From positions 1,426,001 through 1,490,000 of the forward strand of contig NZ_LT629799.1 of the NCBI RefSeq assembly GCF_900105785.1: a DNA stretch of 64,000 nt, in the 5' to 3' direction. The position numbers and the translations under genes are program-made. This document shows positions 1-11,252 of the stretch, one piece after another (within the stretch, counting starts at the first letter, position 1; each line of letters starts with the position of its first letter). A model generated the notes under the pieces. It was given only the letters and a program-made list of their open reading frames with translations. It had not been told where the DNA came from and did not search any database. The stretch is from Microlunatus sagamiharensis. Its GTDB lineage: Bacteria > Actinomycetota > Actinomycetes > Propionibacteriales > Propionibacteriaceae.

Positions 1-842
1 TCTCCGCAGGTTCACGGTCGCAGCACACGCTGTGCGTCACCAGCGGTGGCGTTCCCGAGCTGCGCCCGCTCGCGCAGCGGTGGCGTCGCGCCGCGCCCGC
101 CGAGGATGCCGTGTGGCAGTACGAACCGGCGAGGTCGCGCTCGGCGGACGTGGCCTCGGACCGGCTCGAGCTGGGCGGGCACACCGTCGAGCTCGGTCTG
201 ACCACGGTGACGGCCTCGTTCAACGAGGACCGGCTGCTGTTCGACGTCGTGGTGCACCACCCCGGGTTCGGCGCGCTGGAGGACCGCGAGCGCGCGCAGG
301 TCGCCTTCCTGGTCCTCGACTGGGCGCTCGGCGAGGACGACGTCGAGCGCTGGGTCGGCGCCGTCACCACCGCCGTCGACCGCGACCCGGACGCGGTGGA
401 CGTGGCACGGTTCGTCGCGACCGTCGACGCGAAGGCCGCGCAGCCGCTCGAGGAGACGTGGGTCCTGCTGCAGGGCCGGCGCCCCGACGGCGCTCCCGTC
501 GTGGCGACGGCCCGCCGCCCGCTCCGGTGGATCGACCACCCGCTGCTCGACCAGCACGACGAGGTGACCCTGGCGTACGAACCCGACCCGAACGGGATGC
601 CCGCCGGCCCGGCGCTCGAGCGGCTCCGCGCGCAGGAGGAGGCCCTGGTCGCGGCCGCCGGACCGGGCGCGATGCTGCTGGCCCACGAGACCGCCGCGGG
701 GGAGCGGCGGCTCCACCTCTACAGCGACTCCGAGGACCAGAACGTCACCGAGCAGGTCGGACGGTGGGTGGCCGCCACCGCGGGGGCCTCGTTGCGGGTC
801 GAGGCCGACCCTGCCTGGCGGGCCGTGCGCCACCTGCGGTGA
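1..842 (+). CDS. DUF695-like protein, N-terminus outside window
   Basis: The frame is open from position 3 to the stop at 842, so the gene starts before the window. The visible N-terminal part reads HTLCVTSGGVPELRPLAQRW, then a W-x-Y-x-P-A stretch (WQYEPA) and a VVVHHPGF segment, a pattern I associate with DUF695-type proteins. The C-terminal half (about residues 150-270 of the visible part) resembles a second small alpha/beta domain ending in a DUF695-like region. No signal peptide or membrane segment is visible. Function is unknown. A GTG at 111 could start a shorter product, but the conserved sequence runs upstream of it. Confidence 0.6.
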   Translation, partial: SAGSRSQHTLCVTSGGVPELRPLAQRWRRAAPAEDAVWQYEPARSRSADVASDRLELGGHTVELGLTTVTASFNEDRLLFDVVVHHPGFGALEDRERAQVAFLVLDWALGEDDVERWVGAVTTAVDRDPDAVDVARFVATVDAKAAQPLEETWVLLQGRRPDGAPVVATARRPLRWIDHPLLDQHDEVTLAYEPDPNGMPAGPALERLRAQEEALVAAAGPGAMLLAHETAAGERRLHLYSDSEDQNVTEQVGRWVAATAGASLRVEADPAWRAVRHLR

Positions 843-895
843 CGGGACCGCCCGACGACCCGGTGCCACCTCGGTCGGCGGGATAAGAAGGGGCC

Positions 896-1513
896 ATGAG
901 CGCGACGGAGTTCGTACCCGAGGGTGGCGGGATCGCCGAGCTGCGAGAGGCGGCGCAGTCCTGCCACGGCTGCGAGCTCTGGGAGCCGGCCACGCAGACG
1001 GTGTTCGGGGCGGGCAGCCCCAAGGCGTCGATGCTGCTGGTCGGCGAGCAGCCGGGCGACGTGGAGGACCAGCGCGGGCTGCCCTTCGTCGGGCCGGCGG
1101 GCAAGGTGCTCCAGAGGGCCCTCGACGAGGCCGGCGCGGACCGTTCGACGCTCTACGTGACCAACGCCGTGAAGCACTTCCGGTTCGAGTGGCGCGGGAA
1201 GCGGCGCATCCACCAGACGCCAGACACGAGCAACGTCACGGCCTGCCGCCCCTGGCTCGAGGCCGAGATCGCCCGCGTCGACCCGCAGCTGGTGGTCGTG
1301 CTGGGCGCCACCGCGGGCAAGTCCCTGCTGGGCAGCGGCTTCCGGGTGACCAAGGAGCGCGGGGTGGTCTTCGAGCGGGACAGCCCGGCCGGGAGGCGGC
1401 GGTTCATCGCCACCATCCACCCCTCGGCCATCCTGCGGATGGACGCGGAGCTCCGCGACCAGGGCTACGCCGACTTCGTCGCGGACCTCAGGACGGCGGT
1501 CGCCGCGCTCTGA
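896..1513 (+). CDS. udgX: UdgX-type uracil-DNA glycosylase
   Basis: This 205-residue protein belongs to the uracil-DNA glycosylase superfamily (family 4-like). It has the GEQPGD motif (residues 50-55), PFVGPAG, and the HPSAILR segment near the C-terminus. The loop KRRIH (102-106) is the hallmark of UdgX, a glycosylase that cross-links covalently to the abasic site through that histidine (His106 here). Cys23, Cys26 and Cys117 are likely Fe-S ligands, and the position where family 4 enzymes carry another Cys reads VKHF here. Its role is recognising uracil in DNA. The gene stands alone, and a stem-loop overlaps its 3' end. Confidence 0.93.
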   Translation: MSATEFVPEGGGIAELREAAQSCHGCELWEPATQTVFGAGSPKASMLLVGEQPGDVEDQRGLPFVGPAGKVLQRALDEAGADRSTLYVTNAVKHFRFEWRGKRRIHQTPDTSNVTACRPWLEAEIARVDPQLVVVLGATAGKSLLGSGFRVTKERGVVFERDSPAGRRRFIATIHPSAILRMDAELRDQGYADFVADLRTAVAAL

Positions 1514-1523
1514 GGTCCGCGAC
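1478..1523. terminator. Stem-loop at 3' end of udgX
   Basis: Perfect 13-base arms (GTCGCGGACCTCA at 1478-1490 and its complement at 1511-1523) enclose a 20-base loop. The right arm includes the udgX stop codon. It lies between convergent genes and probably acts as a terminator in both directions. No U-tract is seen, as is usual in actinobacteria. Confidence 0.6.
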
Positions 1524-1532
1524 GAGCGAGTC

Positions 1533-1838
1533 CTAGCTGTTCTCCTCGAGCCGCAGCGCGACGCCCAGGGCGAAGAAGGTCGGCGCCCAGTGGCCCACGA
1601 AGATGCCCCAGCGGTCGGCCTGCGCCTTGGAGTCGCTGGACTTGCTGCGGCTCGCGTAGTGGGCGATCCAGCTGGCGCCGATCGAGGCGAAGCCGGCGGC
1701 GTACGCCCACTCGCTCTTGAAGCCGGCGTTGCTGAGCGCGGCGACGACGCCGCCACCCTTCTTGACGGTGCTCAGCGCGTCGTCGGCAGCGCTCTTGGCG
1801 CTGCCGGTCAGGTCGTCGGCCTTGTCGGACAGGCTCAT
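1533..1838 (-). CDS. Small protein with hydrophobic segments, unknown function
   Basis: This is a 101-residue protein preceded by a strong ribosome site (AAGGAGG about 7 bases before ATG 1838). The first 30 residues are polar and helical (SDKADDLTGSAKSAADDALS), reminiscent of small stress or CsbD-like N-termini. Two moderately hydrophobic stretches follow (about 42-60 and 76-95), and the region between them is rich in Ser and Lys. I do not recognise a family. It is monocistronic and convergent with udgX. Confidence 0.6.
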   Translation of the reverse strand: MSLSDKADDLTGSAKSAADDALSTVKKGGGVVAALSNAGFKSEWAYAAGFASIGASWIAHYASRSKSSDSKAQADRWGIFVGHWAPTFFALGVALRLEENS

Positions 1839-2058
1839 CGGTGGTCCTCCTTCGGGGTGGCCGGCGGGGCCCGGCGGCTGCGCTCATCCGACCACACGGC
1901 ACCCGGCACGGAACCGCCGCCCTGCGTGGACGGAGCGCCCCGCGCGCCGGGCCGGACCTGGCCGGGTCGGGCCCCGCGGCTCTGGCAGACTCGGTGGTCT
2001 CGGGAGCGGCACGAGCCGCCCCCGGGTTCTGCTGGTCGACGACGATCGGAAGGACGCG

Positions 2059-2238
2059 ATGGCGACCATGACGCTCCTGGTCTTCGCCCTGGGTGCCGTG
2101 CTGGCGATGATCGCCGGCGTCGCCTGGATCCTGTGGGAGGACGCCTCCTCCCACCGCCGCTCCCACGACGACCTCGAGACGTGCGAGGCGATCTGGGCCC
2201 TCAGCGCCAACCCGCGGCACGCCGCGGGCGAGAGCTGA
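2059..2238 (+). CDS. Small single-pass membrane protein
   Basis: This 59-residue frame starts at ATG 2059, with GGAAGGA five bases upstream. Residues 4-24 form one clear transmembrane helix (LLVFALGAVLAMIAGVAWIL). A short polar tail, SSHRRSHDDLETCEAIWALS, follows and would be extramembrane. The frame is open further upstream, but that part is low-complexity R/P/G without coding character. Function is unknown; it is supported only by the ribosome site and protein-like composition. Confidence 0.5.
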   Translation: MATMTLLVFALGAVLAMIAGVAWILWEDASSHRRSHDDLETCEAIWALSANPRHAAGES

Positions 2239-2254
2239 CCCGCCGCCCTCCTGC

Positions 2255-3223
2255 TCAGCCGAGCGGCGGGAGGTCGTACGCCTCGTCGTGCGCGGCGAGC
2301 CAGGCGACGGCCTCACGGGCGGCGGCCTCCGACGTCCAGCCGGGCGCGTAGCCCAGCCGCTCGGAGACCTTCGCGGTCGAGCAGACCTGGCTGCGGTGCA
2401 GGTGCTCCCAGCTCGTCGTCGCGTGCTCCTCGCCGACCCCGGCCTGGAAGTCGGCCCACGGCACCGACCGCAGCCTCGGCTCGTGGCCCCACCACCCGTA
2501 CGCCGCGGCCGCGAACCCGCGCACGGTCAGCGCCCGCGGGCTCACCGCGTGGAACGCCTCGCCGGCCGACGCCTCCGGGCGCTGCAGCGCCAGCTCGAAG
2601 ATCTGCGCCACGTCGTCGGCGTGCACGTGGTGCATGGTCGCGGACGCGTCCCCGGGCACCACCAGCTCCTCGCCCCGGGCGATCGTCGACCAGACACGCG
2701 GGTCGACGTTGCCGACCGGGTTGATCACGGGCCACCCCGCACCGCTGATGTGACCGGGGTGGATCACCGTCGAGGGGAGGCCGCCGGACGCCGACTCGGC
2801 GAGCAGCAGCTCCTCGATCGCCTGCTTGCCGATCCCGTACTCGCCGAACGGCTCCTTGGGGTCGTCCTCGCTCATCGGGAGGCTCGTGCTGAGCCCGTGC
2901 GACCAGATCGAGCCGCAGTGCGCCAGCAGCCCGACGTCCCCGCGCAGCCCCTCGACCAGCAGCGTCGCCGACTCCGGTGTGAAGCACACGAGGTCCACCA
3001 CCGCGTCGGGACGCTCGGCCAGCACCTGCGCCGCCGTCGTGCCCTCCGCGTCGCTCGCGTCCCGGTCCAGGACGACCCGCTTCGCCTCGGCCCAGGCCGG
3101 GTCGTCGAGGTACGGCCCGCGGGTGCCACGGCTCGCCGCGACCACCTCGTGGCCGGACCGCACCAGGCGGGGGACGAGGTGGGAGCCGATGTGCCCGGTC
3201 GCTCCGAGGACGTAGATGCGCAT
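2255..3223 (-). CDS. NAD(P)-dependent epimerase/reductase
   Basis: This 322-residue protein is an extended short-chain dehydrogenase. The N-terminal Rossmann motif GATGHIGSHL follows MRIYVL directly, which fixes the start at ATG 3223 rather than at an upstream in-frame codon. Later come a DLVCF beta strand, an active-site-like YGIGK (Tyr-x-x-x-Lys) near residue 138, and VIHPGHISG. This matches NAD-dependent epimerase/dehydratase family enzymes acting on nucleotide sugars or small carbonyl substrates. The substrate cannot be inferred from its neighbours, which are unrelated. Confidence 0.85.
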   Translation of the reverse strand: MRIYVLGATGHIGSHLVPRLVRSGHEVVAASRGTRGPYLDDPAWAEAKRVVLDRDASDAEGTTAAQVLAERPDAVVDLVCFTPESATLLVEGLRGDVGLLAHCGSIWSHGLSTSLPMSEDDPKEPFGEYGIGKQAIEELLLAESASGGLPSTVIHPGHISGAGWPVINPVGNVDPRVWSTIARGEELVVPGDASATMHHVHADDVAQIFELALQRPEASAGEAFHAVSPRALTVRGFAAAAYGWWGHEPRLRSVPWADFQAGVGEEHATTSWEHLHRSQVCSTAKVSERLGYAPGWTSEAAAREAVAWLAAHDEAYDLPPLG

Positions 3224-3591
3224 GGCCTTCACCGTACGGAGGTGGGCTGACGTTTCGCGGCGGGCTCTCGTACCCGCCGCGCTTCCTCCGGCTGGCGGCT
3301 GCCGAGCGCGGCGCCGGACAACCATCCGCCCGGCCGCGCAGCTCTCGTCGTGGCGAGGTCCCTGCTCGCGGCCGGGCTCCCGCCAGACCCATCCACGTCC
3401 GGCGCCGCCCTCGGCACCCGCCAGCCTCCTCCTCGGCGGGCGCGGCCCCCACCGCGATCCGTCACCCGTCCTTCCGGCGGAGGCATGCGCATCGTCCTGC
3501 TTCGCTCCACGGCTTCGGGTGCCCGGGGCGGTGCAGGGGTGCCGTCCTAGGCTCGTGGGGAAGGCAGACGAACAGGTAGAGGAGCACGCAC
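3224..3591. other. Intergenic, nothing recognised
   Basis: These 368 bases lie between the divergent epimerase and aldo/keto reductase genes. Short frames here have random R/P/G-rich composition. I see no RNA gene, repeat or clear operator. Promoters of both flanking genes should lie inside. Confidence 0.5.
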
Positions 3592-4461
3592 ATGGCAGTG
3601 GCGGACGCGGGGACGATCGAGCTCGGGGGCAAGACGGTCAACCGGCTGGGGTTCGGGGCGATGCGGATCACGGGGCCCGGGATCTGGGGGCCGCCGAAGG
3701 ACACCGACGAGGCGCTGAAGGTGCTGCGGCGGGCGGTGGAGCTGGGCGTGACGCTCATCGACACGGCCGACTCGTACGGGCCGTACGTCTCGGAGGACCT
3801 GATCCACAAGGCCCTGCACTGGCAGGTCGGCGGGGAGAACTACGGCGACGTGGTCGTCGCGACCAAGGGCGGGCTCACGCGGCACGGTCCGGACGTGTGG
3901 CCGCCGCTCGGGCGCCCGGAGTACCTGCGCCAGTGCATCCTCATGTCGCTGCGCCGGCTCGACGTCGACCAGATCGACCTCTGGCAGCTGCACCGCATCG
4001 ACGCCAAGACGCCGCGCGAGGAGCAGTTCGCCGAGATCAAGTCGTTCGTCGACGAGGGCCTGACCAAGCAGATCGGGCTGTCGGAGGTGAGCGTCGAGGA
4101 GATCAAGGCGGCGCAGGACGCCGGGCTGGACATCGCCTCGGTGCAGAACCGCTACAATCTCGTCGACCGCGCGGCCGAGGACGTCCTCGACTTCTGCGAG
4201 GCCAACGGCATCGCCTTCATCCCGTGGGCGCCGGTCGCCTCGGGCGACCTGGCCAAGCCGGGCGGCGCGCTCGACAAGGTCAAGCAGGACCACCCGGGCG
4301 TGACGACCTCGCAGCTGGCGATCGCCTGGCTGCTGCGCCGCTCGCCGGTGATGGTCCCGATCCCGGGGACGGGCTCGGTGGCGCACCTCGAGGAGAACCT
4401 CGGCGCGGCGGACGTGCAGCTGAGCGACGAGGAGTTCGAGGCCCTCTCGAACGCGGCCTGA
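3592..4461 (+). CDS. Aldo/keto reductase
   Basis: This 289-residue (beta/alpha)8 oxidoreductase carries the usual AKR active site: Asp and Tyr in [13 protein letters not shown] (residues 48-60), Lys in ATKGG, and His in LQLHRID-like WQLHRID. The C-terminal PIPGTGS loop binds the NADP phosphate. It is likely an NADPH-dependent reductase of aldehydes or ketones, of the AKR type common in actinobacteria. The start is the ATG after AGGAGCACGCAC. The next gene is convergent three bases downstream, so it is transcribed alone. Confidence 0.9.
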   Translation: MAVADAGTIELGGKTVNRLGFGAMRITGPGIWGPPKDTDEALKVLRRAVELGVTLIDTADSYGPYVSEDLIHKALHWQVGGENYGDVVVATKGGLTRHGPDVWPPLGRPEYLRQCILMSLRRLDVDQIDLWQLHRIDAKTPREEQFAEIKSFVDEGLTKQIGLSEVSVEEIKAAQDAGLDIASVQNRYNLVDRAAEDVLDFCEANGIAFIPWAPVASGDLAKPGGALDKVKQDHPGVTTSQLAIAWLLRRSPVMVPIPGTGSVAHLEENLGAADVQLSDEEFEALSNAA

Positions 4462-4464
4462 GCC

Positions 4465-5571
4465 TCAGGCCGACAGCGAGAAGACCGGCTGACCCAGGGC
4501 CTCGGCGTCGACCTCGACGCCGAGGCCCGGCCCGTCGGGCAGCGAACCCTCGCCGTCGACCGACCGGGGCTGGTGCCCGGCCACGTGGCCGTCGGTCCAG
4601 TCGTTGAAGAACGACGTCATGAACAGCGAGCCCGGCCGTGTGCTCGCGGCCAGCTGGGCGACGGCGGCGCTGACGACGTCGCCGCCCCACATGTCCTCCA
4701 CCGACACCCGGAGCCCGAGCTCCTGCATGGCGTCGCGCAGCAGGGCCGTGCGGGTGAGGCCGCCGCAGCGGCTGATCTTGAGGTTCACCGAGACGGCACC
4801 CGCCTCGTGCTTCGCGGCGACGAGGTCGGCCAGGGTGGAGACCGACTCGTCGAGCACGAGGGGCAGCGGCGAGCCACGGTGCGCCTGCGCGCAGTCGGCC
4901 GTGCTGCGGCAGGGCTGCTCGACGAACACGCCCAGGTCGGCCAGACCGGCGATCGCGATCCGGGCCGAGGCCAGGTCCCAGCCACCGTTGGCGTCGGCGA
5001 CCACGACCGAGCTCGTCCCGCCCGCCTCGACGCAGGCCCGCGTGCGCGCGACGTCGGTGCGTGGTTCGTTGCCCACCTTGAGCTGGAAGCGCTCGATGCC
5101 CGCCTTGCGCCGCCGCGTGACGAAGGCCGCCATGGCGGCCGGCTCGCCCAGCGGCACCGCCTCGTAGAGCGGCCAGCGCTCCTGCAGCACCCCGCCGAGC
5201 AGGTCGGCCACGGGACGCCCGACCGCGCGGCCGAAGAGGTCCCAGCAGGCGGTGTCGACGGGGCTCTTCGCGTACGGCTGCCCGAGCAGGGTGGCGTCCA
5301 TGACCTCGTTGACCCTGGCGGGGTTGGTCGGGTCGAGGCCGAGCAGCGCGGGGGCGAGCTCGACGAGCGCCGCCCGGATCGTGCCGGGGGAGGTCGGCAG
5401 GTAGGTCCGCCCGAGAGTGGTCACCTCGCCCCACCCGACCGGGCCCTCGTCGGTGCGCAGGCGGACGAGCGTGCCGTCCTCGTGCGTGGCCGCGCGGCCG
5501 CCGGACATCACGTACGTGCCGTGGACGTAGCCGACCGGGTAGGAGAAGACGTCGACGCCGCTGATCCTCAC
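4465..5571 (-). CDS. Mandelate racemase/muconate lactonizing family enzyme
   Basis: This 368-residue member of the enolase superfamily has an N-terminal capping domain (about 1-120) followed by a barrel. Residues that should hold the divalent metal and act as acid/base are visible: the lysine of FQLKVG, Asp in VVADANGGW, Glu in VFVEQP, Asp in LVLDES, and a second Lys in VNLKISRCGG. This suggests a racemase or dehydratase of a hydroxy acid, sugar acid or proline derivative; cis-3-hydroxyproline dehydratases look similar. Neighbours give no clear pathway. Confidence 0.85.
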   Translation of the reverse strand: MRISGVDVFSYPVGYVHGTYVMSGGRAATHEDGTLVRLRTDEGPVGWGEVTTLGRTYLPTSPGTIRAALVELAPALLGLDPTNPARVNEVMDATLLGQPYAKSPVDTACWDLFGRAVGRPVADLLGGVLQERWPLYEAVPLGEPAAMAAFVTRRRKAGIERFQLKVGNEPRTDVARTRACVEAGGTSSVVVADANGGWDLASARIAIAGLADLGVFVEQPCRSTADCAQAHRGSPLPLVLDESVSTLADLVAAKHEAGAVSVNLKISRCGGLTRTALLRDAMQELGLRVSVEDMWGGDVVSAAVAQLAASTRPGSLFMTSFFNDWTDGHVAGHQPRSVDGEGSLPDGPGLGVEVDAEALGQPVFSLSA

Positions 5572-5589
5572 GGCCTCATCCTCGCGCCC

Positions 5590-6342
5590 TCAGCCGCGGG
5601 GGTCGTCCGGGGTGCGCCCGTCGGCGGCGATGCCGTGCCGGTCCAGCAGGGCGGTGAGCCGGGCGACCTCGGCCTCCAGGTCGGTCGTCGCCGCGGCTCC
5701 GGGCGTCTCCGCCGGGCTGCCCGCCACGCGGGCGACCAGGGCCGAGGAGAGCGTCGCCGTCACCGCGCCGAGCAGCGCGACGCCGGCGACCATGAGCACC
5801 CCGGCGACGACCCGGCCCTGCGTGGTGACGGGGTAGACGTCGCCGTAGCCCACCGTCGTGATGGTGGTCAGCGCCCACCACAGCGCCGTGCCGAAGGTCG
5901 TGATCGTGCTGCCCGGGGCGTCACGCTCGGCGTCGAGGCCGGCCAGCGTCCCGGAGTAGAGGACGAGGACGGTCGCGAGCACGACGTACGCGGCCACCCG
6001 GCCCTGCAGGGTCCGGATGGCACCGCGGTCGAGGTAGCGCAGCAGGACGAGCAGCCGCAGCAGGCGGAGCGGGCGCAGCAGCGGCAGGAGCACCACGAGC
6101 AGGTCGAGGAGGTGCCGCAGCACGAAGCTCCGACGCCGCGGGGCGAGCAGCACCCGCGCGACGTAGTCGACGACGAACATCGCCCAGGTCAGCAGGTCGA
6201 CGGCGCGCAGCGCGAGCCGGACGCCGGCGGGGAGCCCGGGCACCAGGACCTCGACGGAGTAGCTGACCAGGAACGCGACCGCCGCCACGGTCAGGAGCCA
6301 CTCGGCCCGGCGCTGCCAGCCCTGCGTCGTCAGTCGCTCCAC
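5590..6342 (-). CDS. Voltage-gated-like potassium channel
   Basis: This 250-residue membrane protein has four helices plus a pore module. An S4-like helix carries spaced arginines (RPLRLLRLLVLLRYLDRG, about 88-106). The selectivity filter TTVGYGD lies near residue 167, between two membrane helices. The C-terminus is a short cytoplasmic coiled segment (LEAEVARLTALLDRHGI) that could tetramerise the channel. It conducts K+ across the plasma membrane. The start is ATG 6342. It is tightly spaced with the enolase-family gene downstream, but no functional link is evident. Confidence 0.9.
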   Translation of the reverse strand: MERLTTQGWQRRAEWLLTVAAVAFLVSYSVEVLVPGLPAGVRLALRAVDLLTWAMFVVDYVARVLLAPRRRSFVLRHLLDLLVVLLPLLRPLRLLRLLVLLRYLDRGAIRTLQGRVAAYVVLATVLVLYSGTLAGLDAERDAPGSTITTFGTALWWALTTITTVGYGDVYPVTTQGRVVAGVLMVAGVALLGAVTATLSSALVARVAGSPAETPGAAATTDLEAEVARLTALLDRHGIAADGRTPDDPRG

Positions 6343-6408
6343 GGACGCGATCCTGGCGCAGCCCGAGCCGCGCGGCGGCCGACGCGCGGGTGCCGCACCG
6401 CGGGAGCC

Positions 6409-8817
<2,409 letters not shown>

Positions 8818-8880
8818 CGGTGCTCCTTCGCGCCGCGCTGCGGGAGACGAGTGTCCCGCAACCGCGGTGGTCCTGACCTC

Positions 8881-9178
8881 CGCCGCCGCCGGTCCTCATC
8901 GGTCGGGGGATCGGCGTGGCTATGCTCCTGCACGGCTGGGGAGCAGCCGGAGGCGTTCGCGCGCTGGCGCTCGTCGAGCTCGATCGCGCGGCGGTCGCTG
9001 GAGCCCACGGTGATCACGTCGCCCTCGAGGCGGAGCGAGATCCCGCACTCGACGCCCGCGTCGGGCACGACGGCGGCCGCGAGGCGGCCAGCTCGTTGAG
9101 CGTCGAGTCCAGGTCGCGGTTGTCCAGCAGCAGCGACTCGAGCAGCTCGAGGAGGTGGGGTGCGGGGACGCCGCTCAT
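8881..9178 (-). pseudogene. Decayed GAF-domain protein
   Basis: Reading the minus strand from ATG 9178 gives HLLELLESLLLDNRDLDSTL and then NELA. Near 9080-9070 the sense sequence jumps frame to AAAVVPDAGVECGISLRLEG and continues to an IELDERQRA segment. This is the pattern of the GAF domain found in actinobacterial GAF-ANTAR regulators. A second frame change near 8950 would restore a PC-x-SIATP-like segment. The rest of the domain and any ANTAR output domain are missing. It is a remnant with at least one, probably two, frameshifts, just upstream of the UvrA-like gene. Confidence 0.6.
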
Positions 9179-9308
9179 GGCTGGCCCGTCCGACCCGTAC
9201 GGGCCCGTGGTCGCCGCGGACGGCACCACCCGTTCGGTGGTGCGCCGGACCCGCGACGCGCTCGACCGTAGGCCGGCGACGGTGCGGGCCCCGGGGCGCA
9301 CGGGAGGG

Positions 9309-10472
9309 TCAGCCGGCGCCGCCGCCGGGGAGCCGGGCCGACCAGCGCTCCTCGATGCGTCCCAGGCGCCACACCAGGAGCGCGCCCACCCAGGCCACGA
9401 GGAAGAGGCCGACGATCGCGTAGCCGGCACCGTCGAGCGGGATCGACCCGATCGCGGCCAGCGGGCCGTGCTGCACGCCGGTCTGCTCGGCGAGCACGCC
9501 GGCGAGCTCGATCGTGCCGATCACGAGGGCGACGGTCACCGAGATCGCGGTGATGATCAGGTTGTAGTAGACCTTGCGCACCGGCTTGCGGAACGCCCAC
9601 CCGTACGCGCCCGTCATCATCACGCCGTCGACCGTGTCCATCAGGCACATGCCGGCCGCGAAGAGCACGGGCAGGACGAGGATCGCGTAGAAGGGCAGGT
9701 CGAAGGCCGCCGCGCCGCCGGCCAGCACGAGCAGGCCGACCTCGGTCGCGGTGTCGAAGCCGAGGCCGAAGAGCACGCCGACGGGGTAGATGTGCCAGGG
9801 CTTCCGGACGGCCTTGGTGAGACCGCCGAGGAAGCGGTTCATGAACCCGCGCTTGTCGAGCTGCGCCTCCAGCTCGGCCTCGTCGAAGTCGCCGTGGCGC
9901 ATCCGGCGGAAGACCTTGAGGATGCCGACCAGCACCACGAGGTTGAGGATGCCCAGCACCCACAGGAACAGCCCGGACACCGACGCGCCGACGATGCCGG
10001 TCAGGTCGTGCAGCGTGGACCCGTCGTCCTCGACCTGGCCGGCGAGCGCCTTGACGCCCGCGGCGATGGCGAGCGCGAGGCCGAAGACCACGCTCGAGTG
10101 GCCGAGCGAGAACCAGAAGCCGACCGAGAGCGGGCGCCGGGAGACGCGACCGGCAACACGGTCGGCCAGCAGCTTGCGGGTGGTGTTGTCGACCGCGGCG
10201 ATGTGGTCGGCGTCGAAGGCGTGGCGGAGCCCGAAGGTGTAGGCCAGGATCCCCACGCCCGCTCCGAAGACGGGCGTGGACCCGCCGAGCTGGAAGCGCT
10301 CCGGCACCACGAGCCCGAAGAGCACGGCGACGCCGACGACGTGGAGCACGACGATGACGAGCGCCATGCCCGCCAGCGAGCGGCGGTCGGCCTCCTCGAG
10401 GCCCCGCAGCAGGGACCGGAGGCGTCCGCCACCTCCCGGCTCGGTCGCCGCGGCCGGTGCTGAGGGGCTCAT
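9309..10472 (-). CDS. NiCoT family nickel/cobalt transporter
   Basis: This 387-residue membrane permease has the family signature RHAFDADHI (residues 83-91), needed for Ni2+/Co2+ recognition. Further NiCoT signatures are FSLGHSSVV, LGFDTATEV and GMCLMDTVDG. About eight membrane helices are apparent, with a charged cytoplasmic loop after helix 4 (RRMRHGDFDEAELEAQ). It imports nickel or cobalt for metalloenzymes or cobalamin. It diverges from a MarR-type regulator across a 208-base gap holding a palindrome, so control by that regulator is possible but not shown. Confidence 0.93.
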   Translation of the reverse strand: MSPSAPAAATEPGGGGRLRSLLRGLEEADRRSLAGMALVIVVLHVVGVAVLFGLVVPERFQLGGSTPVFGAGVGILAYTFGLRHAFDADHIAAVDNTTRKLLADRVAGRVSRRPLSVGFWFSLGHSSVVFGLALAIAAGVKALAGQVEDDGSTLHDLTGIVGASVSGLFLWVLGILNLVVLVGILKVFRRMRHGDFDEAELEAQLDKRGFMNRFLGGLTKAVRKPWHIYPVGVLFGLGFDTATEVGLLVLAGGAAAFDLPFYAILVLPVLFAAGMCLMDTVDGVMMTGAYGWAFRKPVRKVYYNLIITAISVTVALVIGTIELAGVLAEQTGVQHGPLAAIGSIPLDGAGYAIVGLFLVAWVGALLVWRLGRIEERWSARLPGGGAG

Positions 10473-10576
10473 CGGTCTCCTGGGTCGTGGGGCTGGACCG
10501 GTCCGACGCTAGTCGACGTGGCCCGAGGAGCCGCAGGCCGAGGACGCGCGACCGCGCTTTGGATGCACCTCCATGA

Positions 10577-10594
10577 GAAAAAACTGGTATTTTC
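10577..10594. promoter_or_regulatory. Imperfect palindrome between NiCoT and marR
   Basis: GAAAAAACTGGTATTTTC pairs at 7 of 9 positions about its centre and lies in a conspicuously AT-rich patch within GC-rich DNA. It sits 87 bases before the MarR start and about 105 bases before the divergent transporter start. It is a plausible operator or promoter core for the regulator. Assignment is inference. Confidence 0.4.
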
Positions 10595-10680
10595 CTGAGA
10601 ACAACACCTCAGAAGGTCGAGGTCGTCTGGTGCACCCCCGCACGAGAGGCGACCGGTCGACGCTGAGGAGAGGAGGCGCC

Positions 10681-11199
10681 ATGCCGCGCTCGTTCGACGG
10701 AGCACCGGTCGACGGCGCCGCCGACCTTCCGGGCGACGAACTCGGGGCCGGGGGCCGGTCGAGGACGGACGACCCGGACCTGCGGGCCGCGGCCTCGTCG
10801 CTGCGTGCTCTCGTCCTCGCCGCCGAGCGCTACCGCTCGTCGGTGTCCTCCTCGGTCGGCCTGGGCGCCACCGAGAGCCAGGCGCTGTCACACCTCGTCG
10901 CGCACGGCGACCGCGGCCAGTCCGAGCTGGCGCGGGAGCTGGGCCTGACGAGCAGCGCGGCCACGGCGCTGGTCGACCGGCTGGAGCGTCACGACGTGGC
11001 CGAGCGCGTGCGGCACCCGAGCGACCGGCGACGCACGATCATCCGCCTCACCGCCCGGGGGACCGTGCTCGCCGAACGGACACACCAGCCCCTCCAGGCC
11101 AGCCTCGGCCAGGTGGAGGCCGCCGACCTCCCCGCCGTCGCCCGCTGGCTCGCAACCATTGCCGAGAGCCTCGGCGCCGTGCGGCCCGGGGCTGCGTAG
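10681..11199 (+). CDS. MarR family transcriptional regulator
   Basis: This 172-residue protein has a central winged helix: recognition region QSELARELGLTSSAATALVD and wing RHPSDRRRTIIRLT, typical of MarR. The ATG at 10681 is chosen because GAGGAGAGGAGG precedes it; an earlier in-frame ATG (10573) lies inside the AT-rich palindrome. The first 35 residues are a disordered acidic extension. It probably dimerises and represses itself and possibly the divergent nickel/cobalt transporter. The ligand is unknown. Confidence 0.88.
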   Translation: MPRSFDGAPVDGAADLPGDELGAGGRSRTDDPDLRAAASSLRALVLAAERYRSSVSSSVGLGATESQALSHLVAHGDRGQSELARELGLTSSAATALVDRLERHDVAERVRHPSDRRRTIIRLTARGTVLAERTHQPLQASLGQVEAADLPAVARWLATIAESLGAVRPGAA

Positions 11200-11252
11200 G
11201 TTGGGCAGCCGACCGCGGGCGAGCGCCCCGGCGCGAGAGGCGGGGGAGCGAC

